A DNA stretch of 64,000 bases from Leptodactylus fallax (GCA_947044405.1 CAMRHE010000655.1:496001-560000), one strand, 5' to 3'. Shown: positions 45,112 to 57,056, counted from the stretch's first letter. Made by a program: numbers and translations. Notes: generated by a model from the sequence alone, not told the origin.

Positions 45112-45955
45112 ATTAATAATTAAAAATTTCCTCTAACAATCTTAGCGGTGACATCTTTTGTCTTGATCGGTTGCCAATGGATCTGACCATGAATGCAGGG
45201 ACTTTCTATGGTCTGGGATTTGTCAGAAACCCAGCCATGATGTCCTTATTGTGCTCAGGTTATCAGACAGGGACACTACATGTATGAGAAGATAACCCGG
45301 CCACAATAAGGACATCATGGCTGGTTATCAGGAGGGACACTACATGTATGAGAAGATAACCTGGACACAATAAGGACATCATGGCTGGTTATCAGGAGGA
45401 CACTACATGTATGAGAAGATAACCCGGACACAATAAGGACATCATGGCTGGTTATCAGGAGGACACTACATGTATGAGAAGACAACCCAGACACAATAAG
45501 GACATCATGGCTGGTTATCAGGAGGGGACACTACATGTATGAGAAGATAACCCGGACACAATAAGGACATCATGGCTGGTTATCAGGAGGGGACACTACA
45601 TGTATGAGAAGGTAACCCAGACACAATAAGGACATCATGGCTGGTTATCAGGAGGGACACTACATGTATGAGAAGATAACCCGGCCACAATAAGGAGATC
45701 ATGGCTGGTTATCAGGAGAACACTACATGTATGAGAAGATAACCCGGACACAATAAGGACATCATGGCTGGTTATCAGGAGGAGACTACATGTATGAGAA
45801 AATAACCCGGACACAATAAGGAAATCATGGCTGGTTTTGTGTCAAACCATAGAAAGTTCCTGCATTCATGGTCATATCCATTGGCAACCTATCAAGACAA
45901 CAGATGTCACCACTTAGATGGTTACAGAAAATCTTTAAAACTTTTCAAAATTTTT
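45112..45955. repeat. Foldback with internal 63-bp minisatellite
   Basis: The left arm (about 45112-45256) and right arm (about 45806-45955) are reverse complements at roughly 85%, for example 'gttgccaatggat.tgaccatgaatgcagg'. Between them about nine 63-bp units 'acatgtatgagaagataacc…' occur at near-regular spacing (45278 to 45790). The unit's edge overlaps the inner arm sequence (cacaataaggacatcatggctgg). Confidence 0.95.
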
Positions 45956-46033
45956 AATGACTCAAATTAGCAAAAATTTGTAACTTTTATTTGTCTACAA
46001 ATGTAAGTATGTTTATGCTAATGGAAAAACCCC

Positions 46034-46580
46034 TTTAGGCCGGGGCGTAAACGAAAAAAAATGCGCTGTTTTACAGTCACAGCAAAGTGGATGGGATGCT
46101 AGCGATCCCATACCCACTTTGTGGTAAAATACACGCTACAATTTTACCCTTTAGAAGAGACCACCATATATGTGAATCGTTCAATTCAAATCAATGGAAT
46201 TCATTATCCCATCTATGCCAGGTTTCAGGCATTGATGGGTAATAACGTGGCACATCTTTGCCACATCCCCCATTTTGTGTTTTGTTTGTCACCTTTAGTG
46301 AAGGGTGGAGCGAATCTCTGCTAGCGAATCCCATCCACACATTGCAGAAAAATATGCGCAGCAGAAACGCTGCGATTTTCAAAGTTGTTGCGGTTTTGGA
46401 AAACGCAGCATGTCAATTATACCTATGGAAATGCTGGCGGTTTCCCTATAGGTATAATTGAAGCAGAAACCTCTGCGAACTTTCTGTGCAAAGCGCTGTG
46501 GGAATAACCATGATACGTTACCGCAGTATTTTTTCTCGCAGTGCTTTTTGCTGTGGGATGTCACGTGGGGCCTTAGCCAT
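46034..46580. repeat. Type B composite repeat, copy 1 of a near-identical pair
   Basis: It starts 'ggccggggcgtaaacg' and ends 'cacgtggggccttagcc'. From 46147 ('ccctttagaagagaccacca') to about 46380 it matches 53164-53397 with only two or three differences. Confidence 0.9.
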
Positions 46581-46669
46581 AATATGGTAATCAGGCAGAG
46601 GTCAGGACAGGCGGAGCAGGTTCAGAGTCAGGTTAGACAAGCAGAAGTCAAACACCATAGGATACTAGG

Positions 46670-47120
46670 AACTACGTATGTTATTGCTCAGACACCTTCC
46701 AATGGGGAAAGGGTCTTACAGAGAGTTTGTCAGCAGGAAAACCGACTTTAAACAAACAACTGTATCTTATAGTGCTCAGGGTCCTAAGCACAGTGTTATA
46801 CTTTGTAGGCAGAATCTCCGTTTTATTTTGTTGCAATTCCTTCTTTTACATCATTCACTGGCTCACTCCCTCATCCAGACTGACGTCACAGAGCTTCACC
46901 TGCCTACCCTGAATCTCTGAGTCTCCAATGTGTGGGCGCGCGCTATACTGTGCATGCGCGCCTCACCTCACCTACATCCAGAAGAGAAGGACTGAAGCTG
47001 CCACAGATGACTACATTTTGCTGCTGAGAAACTTTTACCGTCTCACGTCAGCCTCTATAGCAACACAAACTTCTAAAAATTGGGATTTTCATGAATAAAT
47101 GACAAGTTATACTTTTTCCA
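46670..47120. repeat. Dispersed foldback-like repeat
   Basis: 'gagtttgtcagcaggaaaac' and 'aatgacaagttatactttttcc' resemble the family at 49680. The arms are imperfect. Confidence 0.45.
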
Positions 47121-47239
47121 AAATTACATCCTGCTGCCACTACCAATATTGCGCCTGCTTATGACTCCGGTACTCCATTACGATATTTAGTTGAGATGAA
47201 GATTTGTAGAGTAGAGACCTCTGAAGATTCGTTTAGTTT

Positions 47240-48228
47240 TGGGTTTGGGTGGCTTGGCCCAAAGATTCATTTCATTCGCCACAAAGCGGAAGTAAAATTA
47301 TTATACTTTGGTGTCTCTTCAGACCCCAGAGTAAAATAGGTGTAGGCCCAGGGGAGGTGCAGAAAATTACAAACAGATATATCCCCCTCACCTCTTCTGG
47401 GCCTTCTTGTGGCAACCGGCGATCTCTCTGGGTCCTCTTGTGGCCTTTTAAGGTCTCCTGGGTGACGTCATGTGTCCCGGGGTCACCGCTGAGGCCTGTG
47501 ATTGAGGCCTCAGTGATCACATGGGGGGAGTCATCAAAAATGCTTGCACCTCACCGTTAATAGACACTTCCCTCTGGCACCCTTGCAACTATGCGTAAAT
47601 CTGCAGCAGCCTTGGGTCTGCCATAAAATCTGGCAGTATTTACGCCACTTTTGTGACATAAATATTCATAAATATGGCGTGGGCGTTAGACCCGTCCACA
47701 CCACAGCCCTACACACTTATGGAAAAGTGGCAAGGCCGGCACAAAAACGCCACTTGCGAATCGCCAATTTGCGACTGTTTTATGCTACTTCTCAGGCCTA
47801 GCGAATTTGATGAATTGTGCCTGTGTGTTTATCAGGGTTTCATCTCCATAGATGTCTTAGCATTATATATCAGCCACTATTAGGTTCATTGGTTATAGAG
47901 CGGTGAGAACAGTTTTTATGTCTTTCTGCGGTTTCAGGGCATTTTTTCGATGTGCTTGTTTTATGTTGTGGGAGAACATGTTGAGTGTAGCCTTGCGTGA
48001 CCTGCCCCCTGACAGCTGCTCCCAGATCTGGGTTGTATTTCTTGTTAGGAAGCTTGAACATTTTGCTGCCAATTGTGTTTTTTTTGACATTTTAAATGTC
48101 CCAGGATGTCGGAGGTGTTTTCTGGCTTTAGTTTCTGTTCAGCTTGCACAAACCTCTCTATATAAGCAATGTATGGCTCTGTATGGTTAACTCTTTCAAG
48201 AACTGGTCTGTTTTGGGTTAATGGAATA
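47240..48228. other. ANGPTL5 intron 1, no gene seen
   Basis: Several 60-100 codon frames overlap on both strands with no recognisable domain. They are treated as chance. Confidence 0.4.
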
Positions 48229-48381
48229 AAATTTTTTTTTTTTTTTTTTTTTTTTAATAATTTTACCTTTATGTTGACCTAGCAATATGAGGTTACTTTT
48301 TTCAAGACAAGTTGAATATGTTTTCATGTTTTATGGCCATCACTGATCATATGGACTGTTACAATTAAGGAAATATCAATA

Positions 48382-48670
48382 AGAGTATGTTCACATGATA
48401 GTATTTGGCACAGGATTCAGCTCCATATTGCGCCTGAAACCAGCCTCCAGGCATTTCAATGGGAGGCAGACGCTGATTTTTTTCCCTCTAGCTGATTTTT
48501 TATCTAGTGGAAAAAATAAGAGATATGCTCGATCTTCAGGCGGATCCCGTCTGATAATTCCCATTGAACTGAATGGGAGGTAGAAAATTCTGCATGGCAG
48601 GTACGGAATTGAAAGCGGAATTTAATGAACTGGAAAAATTCAGCTTCAATTTCCTGAAGCTAAATTTTAC
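48382..48670. repeat. Foldback MITE 'gtatgttcacat', copy 2
   Basis: It matches 31874-32175 for most of its length (ccagcctccaggcatttcaatgggaggcagacgctgattttt). The preceding 48229-48255 is a T-run. Confidence 0.85.
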
Positions 48671-49679
48671 CCCAAATTTAGCCCCACCCACTTCTACGTT
48701 GACTCCTCCCATTCTCATCTATTTTTCCATCTGCCCCCACACAGTATAATGCTCCTACAGTCACCCTAACATTATTTGCCCCACATTATAATGTTCACCT
48801 CCAATTGCCCCACAGTATTAAGTCCCTCTCCTCGTGCCCCAGTTTAAACTGGCGGAAACTAGAGGGGGACATTAAATTGGGGCAGCTGTAGGGTGACATT
48901 AAATAAAGTGGGTAGTTGGAGGGGGACATTAAACTGGGGGCAACTAGAGGAAGACATGTCCCCCTCCAGCTACCCTCCACAGTTTAATGCCCCCCTTCAT
49001 CTGCCCCCAGTTTAATGTCCCCCTTCATCTGCCCCCACTTTAATATCTGCCTTCAGTTTAACTGCCCCCTACATCTACCCCCAGTTCTCCCCTCTTGCTT
49101 ACACATGTTCTCTTCTCTCCTTATCTCCGATCACTCTCTGTTCCCAGCTTCCTCTGTGTAACATCACAGTCTTTCCCGCAGTATACAGAATAGCTCCGTC
49201 CACACAAGAGTCTGATCACATGGTCATGACGTCATCAAGGATGTAGCATCTACCATTTAGCCTTTACCCGACCCTAATAAAGTTTGTTAACAGAAAAACA
49301 CTTCAGGGGCATAGCGGGACAAACTGTAAACTATGCAGGACCGCGGGACAGCAATGTGAAATCGGGACAGTTCCGCCAGATGCGGGATGGTTGGGAGCTA
49401 TGTAAATGGGGTTAAGAGAAATCCATACACAAGCTGCAGAAACCACCCCAAGCTAATGTATGAAATGGACCAGATGTAAAAAATGGATTTTTCAGCAGAA
49501 ATGTGTACATTGTATCTGCCACATGTGAACATTCCTTAAAGGGATTCTCCTCCCTTTAGTTATTAATGATCTATCCTATGTCAGATATGTGCAGTCGCTG
49601 GCACAGGAACCACACAGTGTATAAAGCTGGAAGCAGATGGCTCTGTACACTGTATAATGGCTGAGCCGGATTACTGCAG
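48671..49679. other. ANGPTL5 intron 1, C-rich repeat debris
   Basis: 48720-49100 holds many variants of 'ccccagtttaatgtccccctccatctg' on both strands, a degenerate inverted and tandem repeat. The rest shows nothing. Confidence 0.5.
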
Positions 49680-50047
49680 TTAAAGGAAACATGTCATGTG
49701 GAAAATGCATTCCAGTCTGCAGGCAGCATGTTATAGAGCAGGAGGAGCTGAACAGATTGATATATAGTTTTGTAGGAAAAGATTCAGTATAACTGGTCAT
49801 TTATCCATTTCTATGTTGGACAGTCCAGGAGGCGGAGCTATCTAGTCCCTTCTATGACTGTGTATACAGAGCTGTCAGTCACTGATAGGACCGCCTCCTG
49901 GACTTCTCACCATAGAGAGAGCAGAGATGGATGGATAAATGACAAGTTATACTGAAGCTTTTCCCATAAGACTATATATCAGTCTGCTCAGCTTCCCCTG
50001 CTCTATAACATGTGGAACAATATTTTCTGTCTGACAGGTTCCCTTTG
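49680..50047. repeat. Foldback element with AAAGGAAAC…GTTCCCTTT ends
   Basis: The arms 'gcatgttatagagcaggaggagctga' and 'tcagcttcccctgctctataacatg' are complementary, as are 'tataactggtcatttatccat' and 'tggataaatgacaagttata'. Confidence 0.95.
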
Positions 50048-50159
50048 AGCTGCAGTAACCTGCCAGGGTCACTACTGTGCTTCCCACTTTTTATACGCCT
50101 GCGGCTGCACATCACATAATCATTGGGAGTTGGACCCCGACAATCTGATATTGATCATC

Positions 50160-50500
50160 TATCCTAAGGCTACATTCAGACACCTGAGGTTCAAAAAATG
50201 GCCATTTTTCATGGCCGTCTTGCACCCATTTTCACAGATCCCCTATACATTACTGTGTACGGAGGTATGCGTCAAAATGACCAAAAACGACATAATCTAT
50301 ATGTTTACGATCTGTTAGAACAGACCGTCAAAATAACGGTCATGTGAATAGCCCCCATTCACTGACATTGAATTTAATGCTGGCGTGTGATGTCCGTTAA
50401 AAAAAAACAGATGTCACACGGCCTCTAATCACTGTTGTGTGAATGTAACATAAGGATAGGTCACCAATATGTAAAGCCTAGACAATCCCTTTAAGATGTC
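50160..50500. repeat. Foldback MITE of the 'ttcacacgac' kind
   Basis: 'aaggctacattcagacacctgag' start and 'actgttgtgtgaatgtaacataagg' end. Relatives are at 51237 and 53800. Confidence 0.6.
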
Positions 50501-50584
50501 ATCTCCACCCTTAGACAAACAATCCTGTATAGAGTGTTTCTAGAGTCTCTTGTCCTGTCCATATAATCTTGGTTTACATTGCAG

Positions 50585-50756
50585 GGTAATGTCAGGTCAG
50601 TATCAGCCAGCGCTACGGGGCATTCTCTAAAAAATGTCACCTCCTCAGTGAAGAAGAATAGCAAATCTACAAGTGCAGCAACAAGTCACGACAAATGTTT
50701 TCAGACATGCAAAGAAATGTCTTTACTACTACGAGAGCAAAAATTCAACCTGTGCA
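50585..50756 (+). CDS. ANGPTL5: ANGPTL5 coding exon 2
   Basis: This exon has 57 codons plus one base; acceptor ...tacattgcag, donor gtaagt. The peptide starts GN, is Ser/Lys/Asn-rich and contains the cysteine pattern DKCFQTCKE…FNLC. The end joins exon 3 to give NLCKNLQNS, matching the ...CRNLQNS of human ANGPTL5 as remembered. It corresponds to the fast-evolving linker between signal peptide and coiled coil. NVTS, at residue 17 of the exon, is a potential N-glycosylation sequon. Similarity outside the cysteines is weak, so the exon is supported mainly by phase, splice sites and flanking exons. Confidence 0.85.
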
Positions 50757-50866
50757 GTAAGTACACTGAAGAATATATAAAGGACTATTGTTACATACAG
50801 AAGAAGGCAACCATTACCATATACATAGAGGTTTGTTCCATGTATCAAAGAGTGCATGCAGTCTTA

Positions 50867-51066
50867 GGCTAAAGCCTAAAAGTTACTTTTTTGTTGCGGT
50901 TTTTTGAGCCAAAGCCAAGAATGACTACAAAGGGAATGGGAAACATAGAGAAAGTTCTTATACTTTTCACTTCTGCTCAATCCACTCCTGGCTGTGGCTT
51001 AAAAAAATGCAACAAAATCTGCAACAAAAAAATGCTGCATTTCCGCAACGTGGGGCCTCAGCCTTA
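50867..51066. repeat. Foldback repeat type A
   Basis: It has the central 'gggaatgggaaacatagag' and ends 'ccgcaacgtggggcctcagcctta'. The left tip is degraded. Confidence 0.85.
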
Positions 51067-51325
51067 CTGCCAGTTGCCCTGGTTCTGTTATACTGTTCTC
51101 AAATGCATGATTTGTACAGGTGAAGCACATTTAAGCCAAGTGGTTTGCTTGTAGTACATGACAAGAAGTCAAAAACCGGAGTACAAATCCTTTCTCGCTG
51201 CACACCACAAACTGCTCTGTGAATGGGAAGCCTAAGGCCTTATTCACACAACTGTTTAAAAAAAAAAAAATGGCTGTGAAAAATGGATGAAATGGTCTGT
51301 TTTTCAAGCCATTTTGCATCCGTGG

Positions 51326-53078
51326 GTCAACAGATTTGCTCACACACCAGCTCCTCCCACCCCAGCATGTCCTTCAGTTCCCCCCACCACAATGACTTCA
51401 CCCCATGCGGCTACTCCCCAACAGACCAGTAAATCCAGGAATCCGTCTATGTCTGACCACAGTCTGACCTTCACAAGGGCCCAGGTGAGGAGGGAGATGA
51501 AAAAGATCAAGGCGAGGAAAGCCGCAGTGCCAGATGACATCAGTGCAAGGCTAATTAAGACTTGTGGGGACCAGCTGTGTGGTATAATTACATACATGTT
51601 TAATATGAGCCTGAGGCAGGAAATAGTTCCTGAATTATGGAAATCTTCTTGTGTGGTACCAGTTCCAAAGAAACCTCACCCTATGGACCTCAACGACTAC
51701 AGACCTGTAGCACTGACATCCCACTTGATGAAGATCTTAGAGAGATTGGTTCTCACACATCTCCGCCCTCTAGTGAGCCCCGCTATGGACCCCCACCAGT
51801 TTGCTTATCGGCCGGGCATTGGGGTAGATGATGCCATCATCCACCTTCTGCACAGGGCTCTGTCTCACCTGGAGAAGCCAGGGAACACGGTGAGAATAAT
51901 GTTCTTTGATTTCTAGAGTGCTTTTAACACCATACAGCCCGGGTTACTGAGAGACAAGCTGGGCCTTGCTGGAGTGGACCACCACCTCTCCAACTGGATC
52001 CTAGACTACCTCACAAATCGACCTCAATACATGAGAGCCCGGGACTGTGTGTCAGATACTGTGATCTGTAATACGGGGGCACCTCAGGGTACGGTTCTCG
52101 CCCCTTTCCTCTTCACACTATACACTGCAGATTTTAGGTGCAACTCATCTAGCTGCTACCTACAGAAGTATTCTGATGGCTCTGTAATAGTAGGTCTCAT
52201 CACAGACGATGATGACAGGGAGTACAGAGAACTGAACCGGGACTTTGTGGACTGGTGCCAGCGGAACCACCTGAAGATTAACGTGGGGAAGACCAAGGAG
52301 ATGGTGGTGGACTTCCGTAAATGCCGATGCCCTCCTAAACCAGTGGACATCCTGGGGACGGGCATCGAGATTGTGAACACCTATAAGTACCTGGGTTTGC
52401 TCCTTAATAATAAGCTGGACTGGGCAGATCATATGGAGGCCCTGTACAGGAAGGGCCACAGCAGGCTCTACCTGCTTAGGAAGCTGAGAGCATTTGGAAT
52501 CTGGGGGGCACTTCTTAGGACTTTCTTCAACTCGGTAGTGGCATCAGCCATCTTCTTTGGAGTGGCCTGCTGGGGGAGCAGTATATCAACCAGGGACAGA
52601 AATAAACTTGACAAGCTGATTAGAAGGGCCAGCTCTGTCCTGGGGAGCCCACTGGACCCAGTGCAGGTGGTGGGTGACAGAAGGATACTGTCCGTGGTGA
52701 GCTCCATGCAGAAGAAGAAGTCCCATCCCATGCATGAGACTGTGATCGTGCTGGGCAGTACTGTCAGTGACCGACTGCTCCACCCTAGGTGTGAGAAGGA
52801 GCGCTATCGGAAGTCATTCCTCCCCACCACGGTTAGGCTGCACAACCAACAGCGACCTAAGCGGAGATCATTACACACAGAGAACTGAAATATCTTTCTG
52901 CCTGTTAAATCCCCCCCCCCCCCTCTGCTACTTCCTATCTGTCTGTCTACTATCAATGTAATGCCTCTTACCTTGGAACATTCTTGTTCATGTTATATTT
53001 GTATCTGCTTATCTTTGCTGCAGTAACACACTGAATTTCCCCATTGTGGGACTATTAAAGGACTATTATTATTATCTG
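51326..53078 (+). mobile_element. Rex1-like non-LTR retrotransposon, 5'-truncated
   Basis: A reverse-transcriptase ORF is followed by a short 3' UTR ending 'tttccccattgtgggactattaaagg' and an (ATT)n tail, the ending I recognise from Rex1-group elements. It is inserted in a foldback repeat whose halves lie at 51237-51325 and 53079-53160. It lies in ANGPTL5 intron 2 in the sense orientation. Confidence 0.88.
51335..52888 (+). pseudogene. Rex1-like reverse transcriptase, inactivated
   Basis: A single frame reads through from the truncated 5' side to a stop at 52886-52888, interrupted only by a TAG at 51914-51916 (after MFFDF, before SAFNTI). RT motifs in order: ARKAAVPDDIS, SSCVVPVPKK, NDYRPVALTSHLMKILERL, QFAYRPGIGVDDAI, the GAPQGTVLAPFLFTLYTADF block, then YSDG at 52169-52180 where the catalytic FSDD/YADD motif should be, so the second Asp is Gly. 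The C-terminus has YLGLLLNNKLDW and a VVASAIFFGVACWG block. The endonuclease domain is missing. With a stop, a lost catalytic Asp and no endonuclease it cannot work. Confidence 0.93.
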
Positions 53079-53163
53079 TTTTCACGGATTCCTCATGGAC
53101 TTGGGTCTATGAGTGATCCATGGAAAATGGGCAGAAATAGGACATTTCCTAATTTTTGACAGT

Positions 53164-53590
53164 CCCTTTAGAAGAGACCACCATATATGTGAATCGTTCA
53201 ATTCAAATCAATGGAATTCATTATCCCATCTATGCCAGGTTTCAGGCATTGATGGGTAATAACGTGGCACATCTTTGCCACATCCCCCATTTTGTGCTTT
53301 GTTTGACACCTTTAGTGAAGGGTGGAGCGAATCTCTGCTAGCGAATCCCATCCACACATTGCAGAAAAATATGCGCAGCAGAAACGCTGCGATTTTCAAA
53401 GCTGTTGCGGTTTTGGAAATCGCAGCATGTCAATTATACCTATGGAAATGCTGGCGGTTTCCCTATAGGTATAATGAAAGCAGAAAGTCTGCAGAGAAAA
53501 CCTCTGCGGACTTTCTGTGAAAAGTGTTGTGGTAAAAACCGCAATGTGTTCCCTTTTTTGCTGCGGCCCGCTACGTGGGGCCTTAATCTA
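53164..53590. repeat. Type B composite repeat, copy 2 of a near-identical pair
   Basis: It starts abruptly at 'ccctttagaagagaccacca'. After about 53400 it diverges from the 46-kb copy but ends with the same 'ctacgtggggcctta' type terminus. Confidence 0.9.
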
Positions 53591-54354
53591 CTGTATGTGA
53601 GTTTTCTGGCTTGAGTCATACTGGAAATCTACGCCTCTTCTTCACTGGCATAGATTTGCATTATGGCGCATGGCACCAAAGCCTCTCAATAACCCAAGCA
53701 CACCTTGTGCTAGTTGGGGTCTTTATTAAGACTGGCGTAGGAAACACGTATTAAGAATGCCTGTCATGCAGCCATTTTTGACATTCATGTGAATAAAGCC
53801 TAAGACTCTATTCAGACGACTGTGATGCAAAATGATTGTTAAAAACCTACATTTTTCACGGACATTTTACATTCTTGGGGAGCCCGTTTTCACATCTTCC
53901 TCATAGACTTCAGTCTATTTAAAGATTCATAAAAATGGGCAAAAATAGGATACGGTCATGTGAATATTCCCAGACATCTGTCACATGGCCATTGATCATG
54001 TTTGTGTCAATAGAGCTTAATAATTATTTATTCATTAAATCACGTGCTAGCACCTCAGGGAATACAGGCGCCGATTATGGCTCAGCTTCTCATTTTCCCT
54101 ATGTCTGCCCGTTACATCATATCCAAAAAATCTGGAATCCAGATCTCATTTGGCGCTCTCTTTTCTAATCCACCCCTATTGTCTTCTTGGCCCTATAACT
54201 TTCTGCTCTCTTTATATTTTTGGATTATTTTTCTCCCTATTGTATTGTAACACATTGTTATTAGAATTCTTTTTCTTCGTATTGGTCTCCTCTTTCTGCT
54301 TCTTTATGGTCTCTGTTTAGTGTGTATTGTACTTACCTCCCTGGCTTCTTGCTT
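53591..54354. other. ANGPTL5 intron 2, foldback fragment, no gene
   Basis: 53800-54000 is a 'gactctattcagacgactgtgatg…catgtgaatattcccagac' foldback fragment. Nothing coding is supported. Confidence 0.45.
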
Positions 54355-54845
54355 AAAGTGTTCCTCGTGATATAAAACCACTTTTCATAAAAGAATAGCA
54401 CAGGTGAATATAATAAACTTTGTAATATGTCTTATTAAAGAAATCTGTTTCCTTTTCCACTTATGAGACTGTTTTCCTCCGAATCTTATCTCTAATAGCA
54501 GCCGTATCCATATGAAGCCTCAAACATAGAAGTCTATGGGGGGAAGGAGGCTGCTGGGTCGTAATTGATTTATTGCCTCCTTCCGTGTAGTGGTAGAGAA
54601 TTTTATACTAGATATAGAGATATAGTAGAGTCAAAAGAGGTATATTAGTTACTAAGTGTAGCAGAGCTTAGCATCTGCAGTATGTTTGTGTCTTTTCCTT
54701 CTCTCCCTCTCCATAGACTCCATTGTTAGAAGTAACTTAAATGGAGAACAAAGCATTTTTCTTTAATAAGATCTATCACAAAGTTACTTATATTCACTTG
54801 TTCTATTCATTTATAAAATGTTGTTTTATAGCTGGAAGTACACTT
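54355..54845. repeat. Foldback MITE, ~490 bp
   Basis: The left 'aagtgttcctcgtgatataaaaccacttttcataaa' is mirrored by the right 'tttataaaatgttgttttatagctggaagtacactt'. The inner arms 'aagtctatggggggaagg' and 'ccctctccatagactcc' also pair. Confidence 0.85.
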
Positions 54846-55089
54846 GAAGAAGTCAGACTTGCTCAGCAGTAGACAGGGGCGCTGGGTCCAGGCTTCAGGG
54901 GCATGGTTAGGGAAGGTTAGTGGGACATGTGTTCAGGATGCTCTTTTCCAAATGGGAGAACAAGAATCTTTGTCTTGGTTGAAGGAAAGTCTAACTATGC
55001 TTCTACCAGACCCTGGTGTGATAACAGACCCCAGCCACAGCCATACTCATGAGGTCTAGCAGAGTTTATGATGCAGTTAAAGGAGTTGT

Positions 55090-55862
55090 ACCACGTTTAA
55101 AGCTTATTGTCTGATCGGTGGGGGTCCAATTGCTTGGACTCCCACCTATCAAGAAACAGCTGTCTTGAGTCTTCCTGTATCATTTGAGTGGTGGTCATAT
55201 ATGCGTACCGCCATGTCATTCATTTCTATGGGATTTCCAGAGATAGCCAAGTGCTGTACTCAGTTTCCTATTGACAAACCCATAGAGATGAATGAAGCGT
55301 CACCTTGCATTCTCAAACGCTGCTCTATTCATACAGGGGGACATGTAACCCCCGTTCTAATGATCGGACCTCCACCTGTCATCCACAGGAGATGTTCTCC
55401 CAGTCATATCTCCTCTGGTGGTCTTAATGTAGTCTAGTGTGACCCTGCTTATATTACTCCTTCCCAAGTTATTTTCAGGTTAACTATGTATTGACTTTCT
55501 ACCATTTAAAGGAGTTGTGCCGAAGGACAGGGCATGAGTGTCCTATTGCTGGGGTCCCGAAAGCCGGGTCCCCCAGTGATCAGGAGGAGGGGGCTGAAAG
55601 TCCCCTTAAAGCCTCCTTGTTAATGGAGCGCCATTGCACTTACGTGACCAGTGCTCCATTCACTGCTATGGGGCTTATGGGACTATAATCTCCGGCAGCG
55701 GCCACAGTTCCATAGAAGTGAATGAAGCGGCGGTCATGTAAGTGCACTGGTGCTCCATTCACAAGGAGGCTTTTGATTTTCCCCCCCATCCTCCTGAGGG
55801 GACTCTGCATTCAGGCCCCCAGCGGATATGGAATAAGTGTCCATAACAGCACAACCCCTTTA
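55090..55862. repeat. Two foldback repeats before ANGPTL5 exon 3
   Basis: The first (about 55080-55430) has 'gttgtaccacgtttaaagc' and 'ggtgggggtccaattgcttgg'. The second (about 55508-55862) runs 'aaaggagttgtgccgaagg' to 'ataacagcacaacccctttaa'. Confidence 0.65.
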
Positions 55863-55991
55863 AGTATACATCTTAGTAAATAAATATTTGTTCTTAAAAA
55901 TTCTCTTCTGCATAGATGGAGTGTCCATAAATGATTCTTCACATGTACATTACAGCTATAACCCATGTAACTAAATATTATTCCACTTCAG

Positions 55992-56095
55992 AGAATCTAC
56001 AAAACTCTCTTATTACTTATGCAAGAAGTACAAAGAAGATGTTAAAGAACATGATGGAGGATCACCAAAAAACTTTGGAATTTCTCTCAAATCAG
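55992..56095 (+). CDS. ANGPTL5: ANGPTL5 coding exon 3 (coiled coil)
   Basis: This exon is 104 bp, with acceptor ...ccacttcag and donor gtgcaa. Two bases complete AAG with exon 2, and 34 codons end in phase 0. The peptide NLQNSLITYARSTKKMLKNM followed by MEDHQKTLEFLSNQ aligns closely with the helical N-terminal region of ANGPTL5 (NLQNSI-SYTRSTKKLLRNMM-…LSNQ). In angiopoietin-like proteins this region mediates oligomerisation. The match is the strongest evidence for the gene. Confidence 0.95.
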
Positions 56096-56352
56096 GTGCA
56101 AATACTTCTATCTTATTCTGTCTTGAGTTGCCATTTCTATATTTTTTACAGTTCGCTACAATATTTAATTCATAGAAATCCAATTCTTGGTGAGTCTGCC
56201 ATCTTGGATTCTCCTTTTCCCCCAAACAAGTGGGTTTTGCTCAAGTTGGAGATGACATACTACAACCATAGTGGAAGATTGAAGTAATCAGGCGATACCT
56301 TTTAGAGGATAACTGAGTATATTTGATGGCCAACTGAAAATGGCACCTCACC

Positions 56353-56781
56353 TTGCCTGCAAAACAGGTACAAGACCTGCAGGTCATCCGCACCGCTGAC
56401 AGTGTACCTATCCCACAGTCACAACAGGTGCATAGAATTAGGGGGACATTTTCCTGCAGGTCTTCCAATGTGGTGTATCTCATAATGTGTGTGCAATGTC
56501 CCACCACAGGCCTCTATGTGGGGGAAACAGGGCAGAGACTCAGTCAGCGAATGAACTCACACAAATCCACCATTAATAACAGCAGAACAGATCTCCCAGT
56601 GGCTGCACATTTCTCCAGAGAAGACCACTCTATTGAAGATTTGCAGGTTGTGGTTTTAATGGGACATTTTAAGACGTAGAGAGAGAGAAAGGAATGGGAA
56701 TATAAGCTAATGCAAAAATTTCAAACTCTGCAATTTGGACTTAATATTCATGCCAGCTTCATGTCACACTATGTATGACCT
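56353..56781 (+). pseudogene. GIY-YIG endonuclease part of a Penelope-like element
   Basis: The frame contains SSNVVYLIMCVQCPTTGLYVG followed by ETGQRL and RMNSH, the GIY-YIG nuclease core with the C-x2-C insertion found in vertebrate Penelope (Neptune-type) elements, then TDLPVAAHFS. A TAG at 56677-56679 interrupts the frame, which otherwise continues with RERKEWEYKLMQKFQTLQ to a TGA at 56779-56781. GIY-YIG nucleases nick the target for priming. The reverse transcriptase normally upstream is absent. Confidence 0.88.
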
Positions 56782-57056
56782 GTGAGGGTCACAAATCACC
56801 ACCTGATAGCAAACAGATAACAGCAAGAATTACTGATCCCTCTGTCACACCCCACAAGTTTCCATATTGTTTATTTTTTGACCGGTTATAAATAACTTCT
56901 CTACTTATATTGCATTTTGGTTTTTTTTAAGGACTCTAAGATCCTTTGAAAGTCCTTGTCTTTAGGTTATAAAAAATCTGTGAATTTTCAGTTTCTTGTA
57001 TAACACCATGTCTGATGAAGAGAGCTAGTACTCCCGAAAGCTCACCATCAAATATA

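Noticed and set aside
56013..56507. Minus-strand ORFs over ANGPTL5 exon 3 and the Penelope-like region
   Set aside because: They are shadows of the plus-strand coding sequences.
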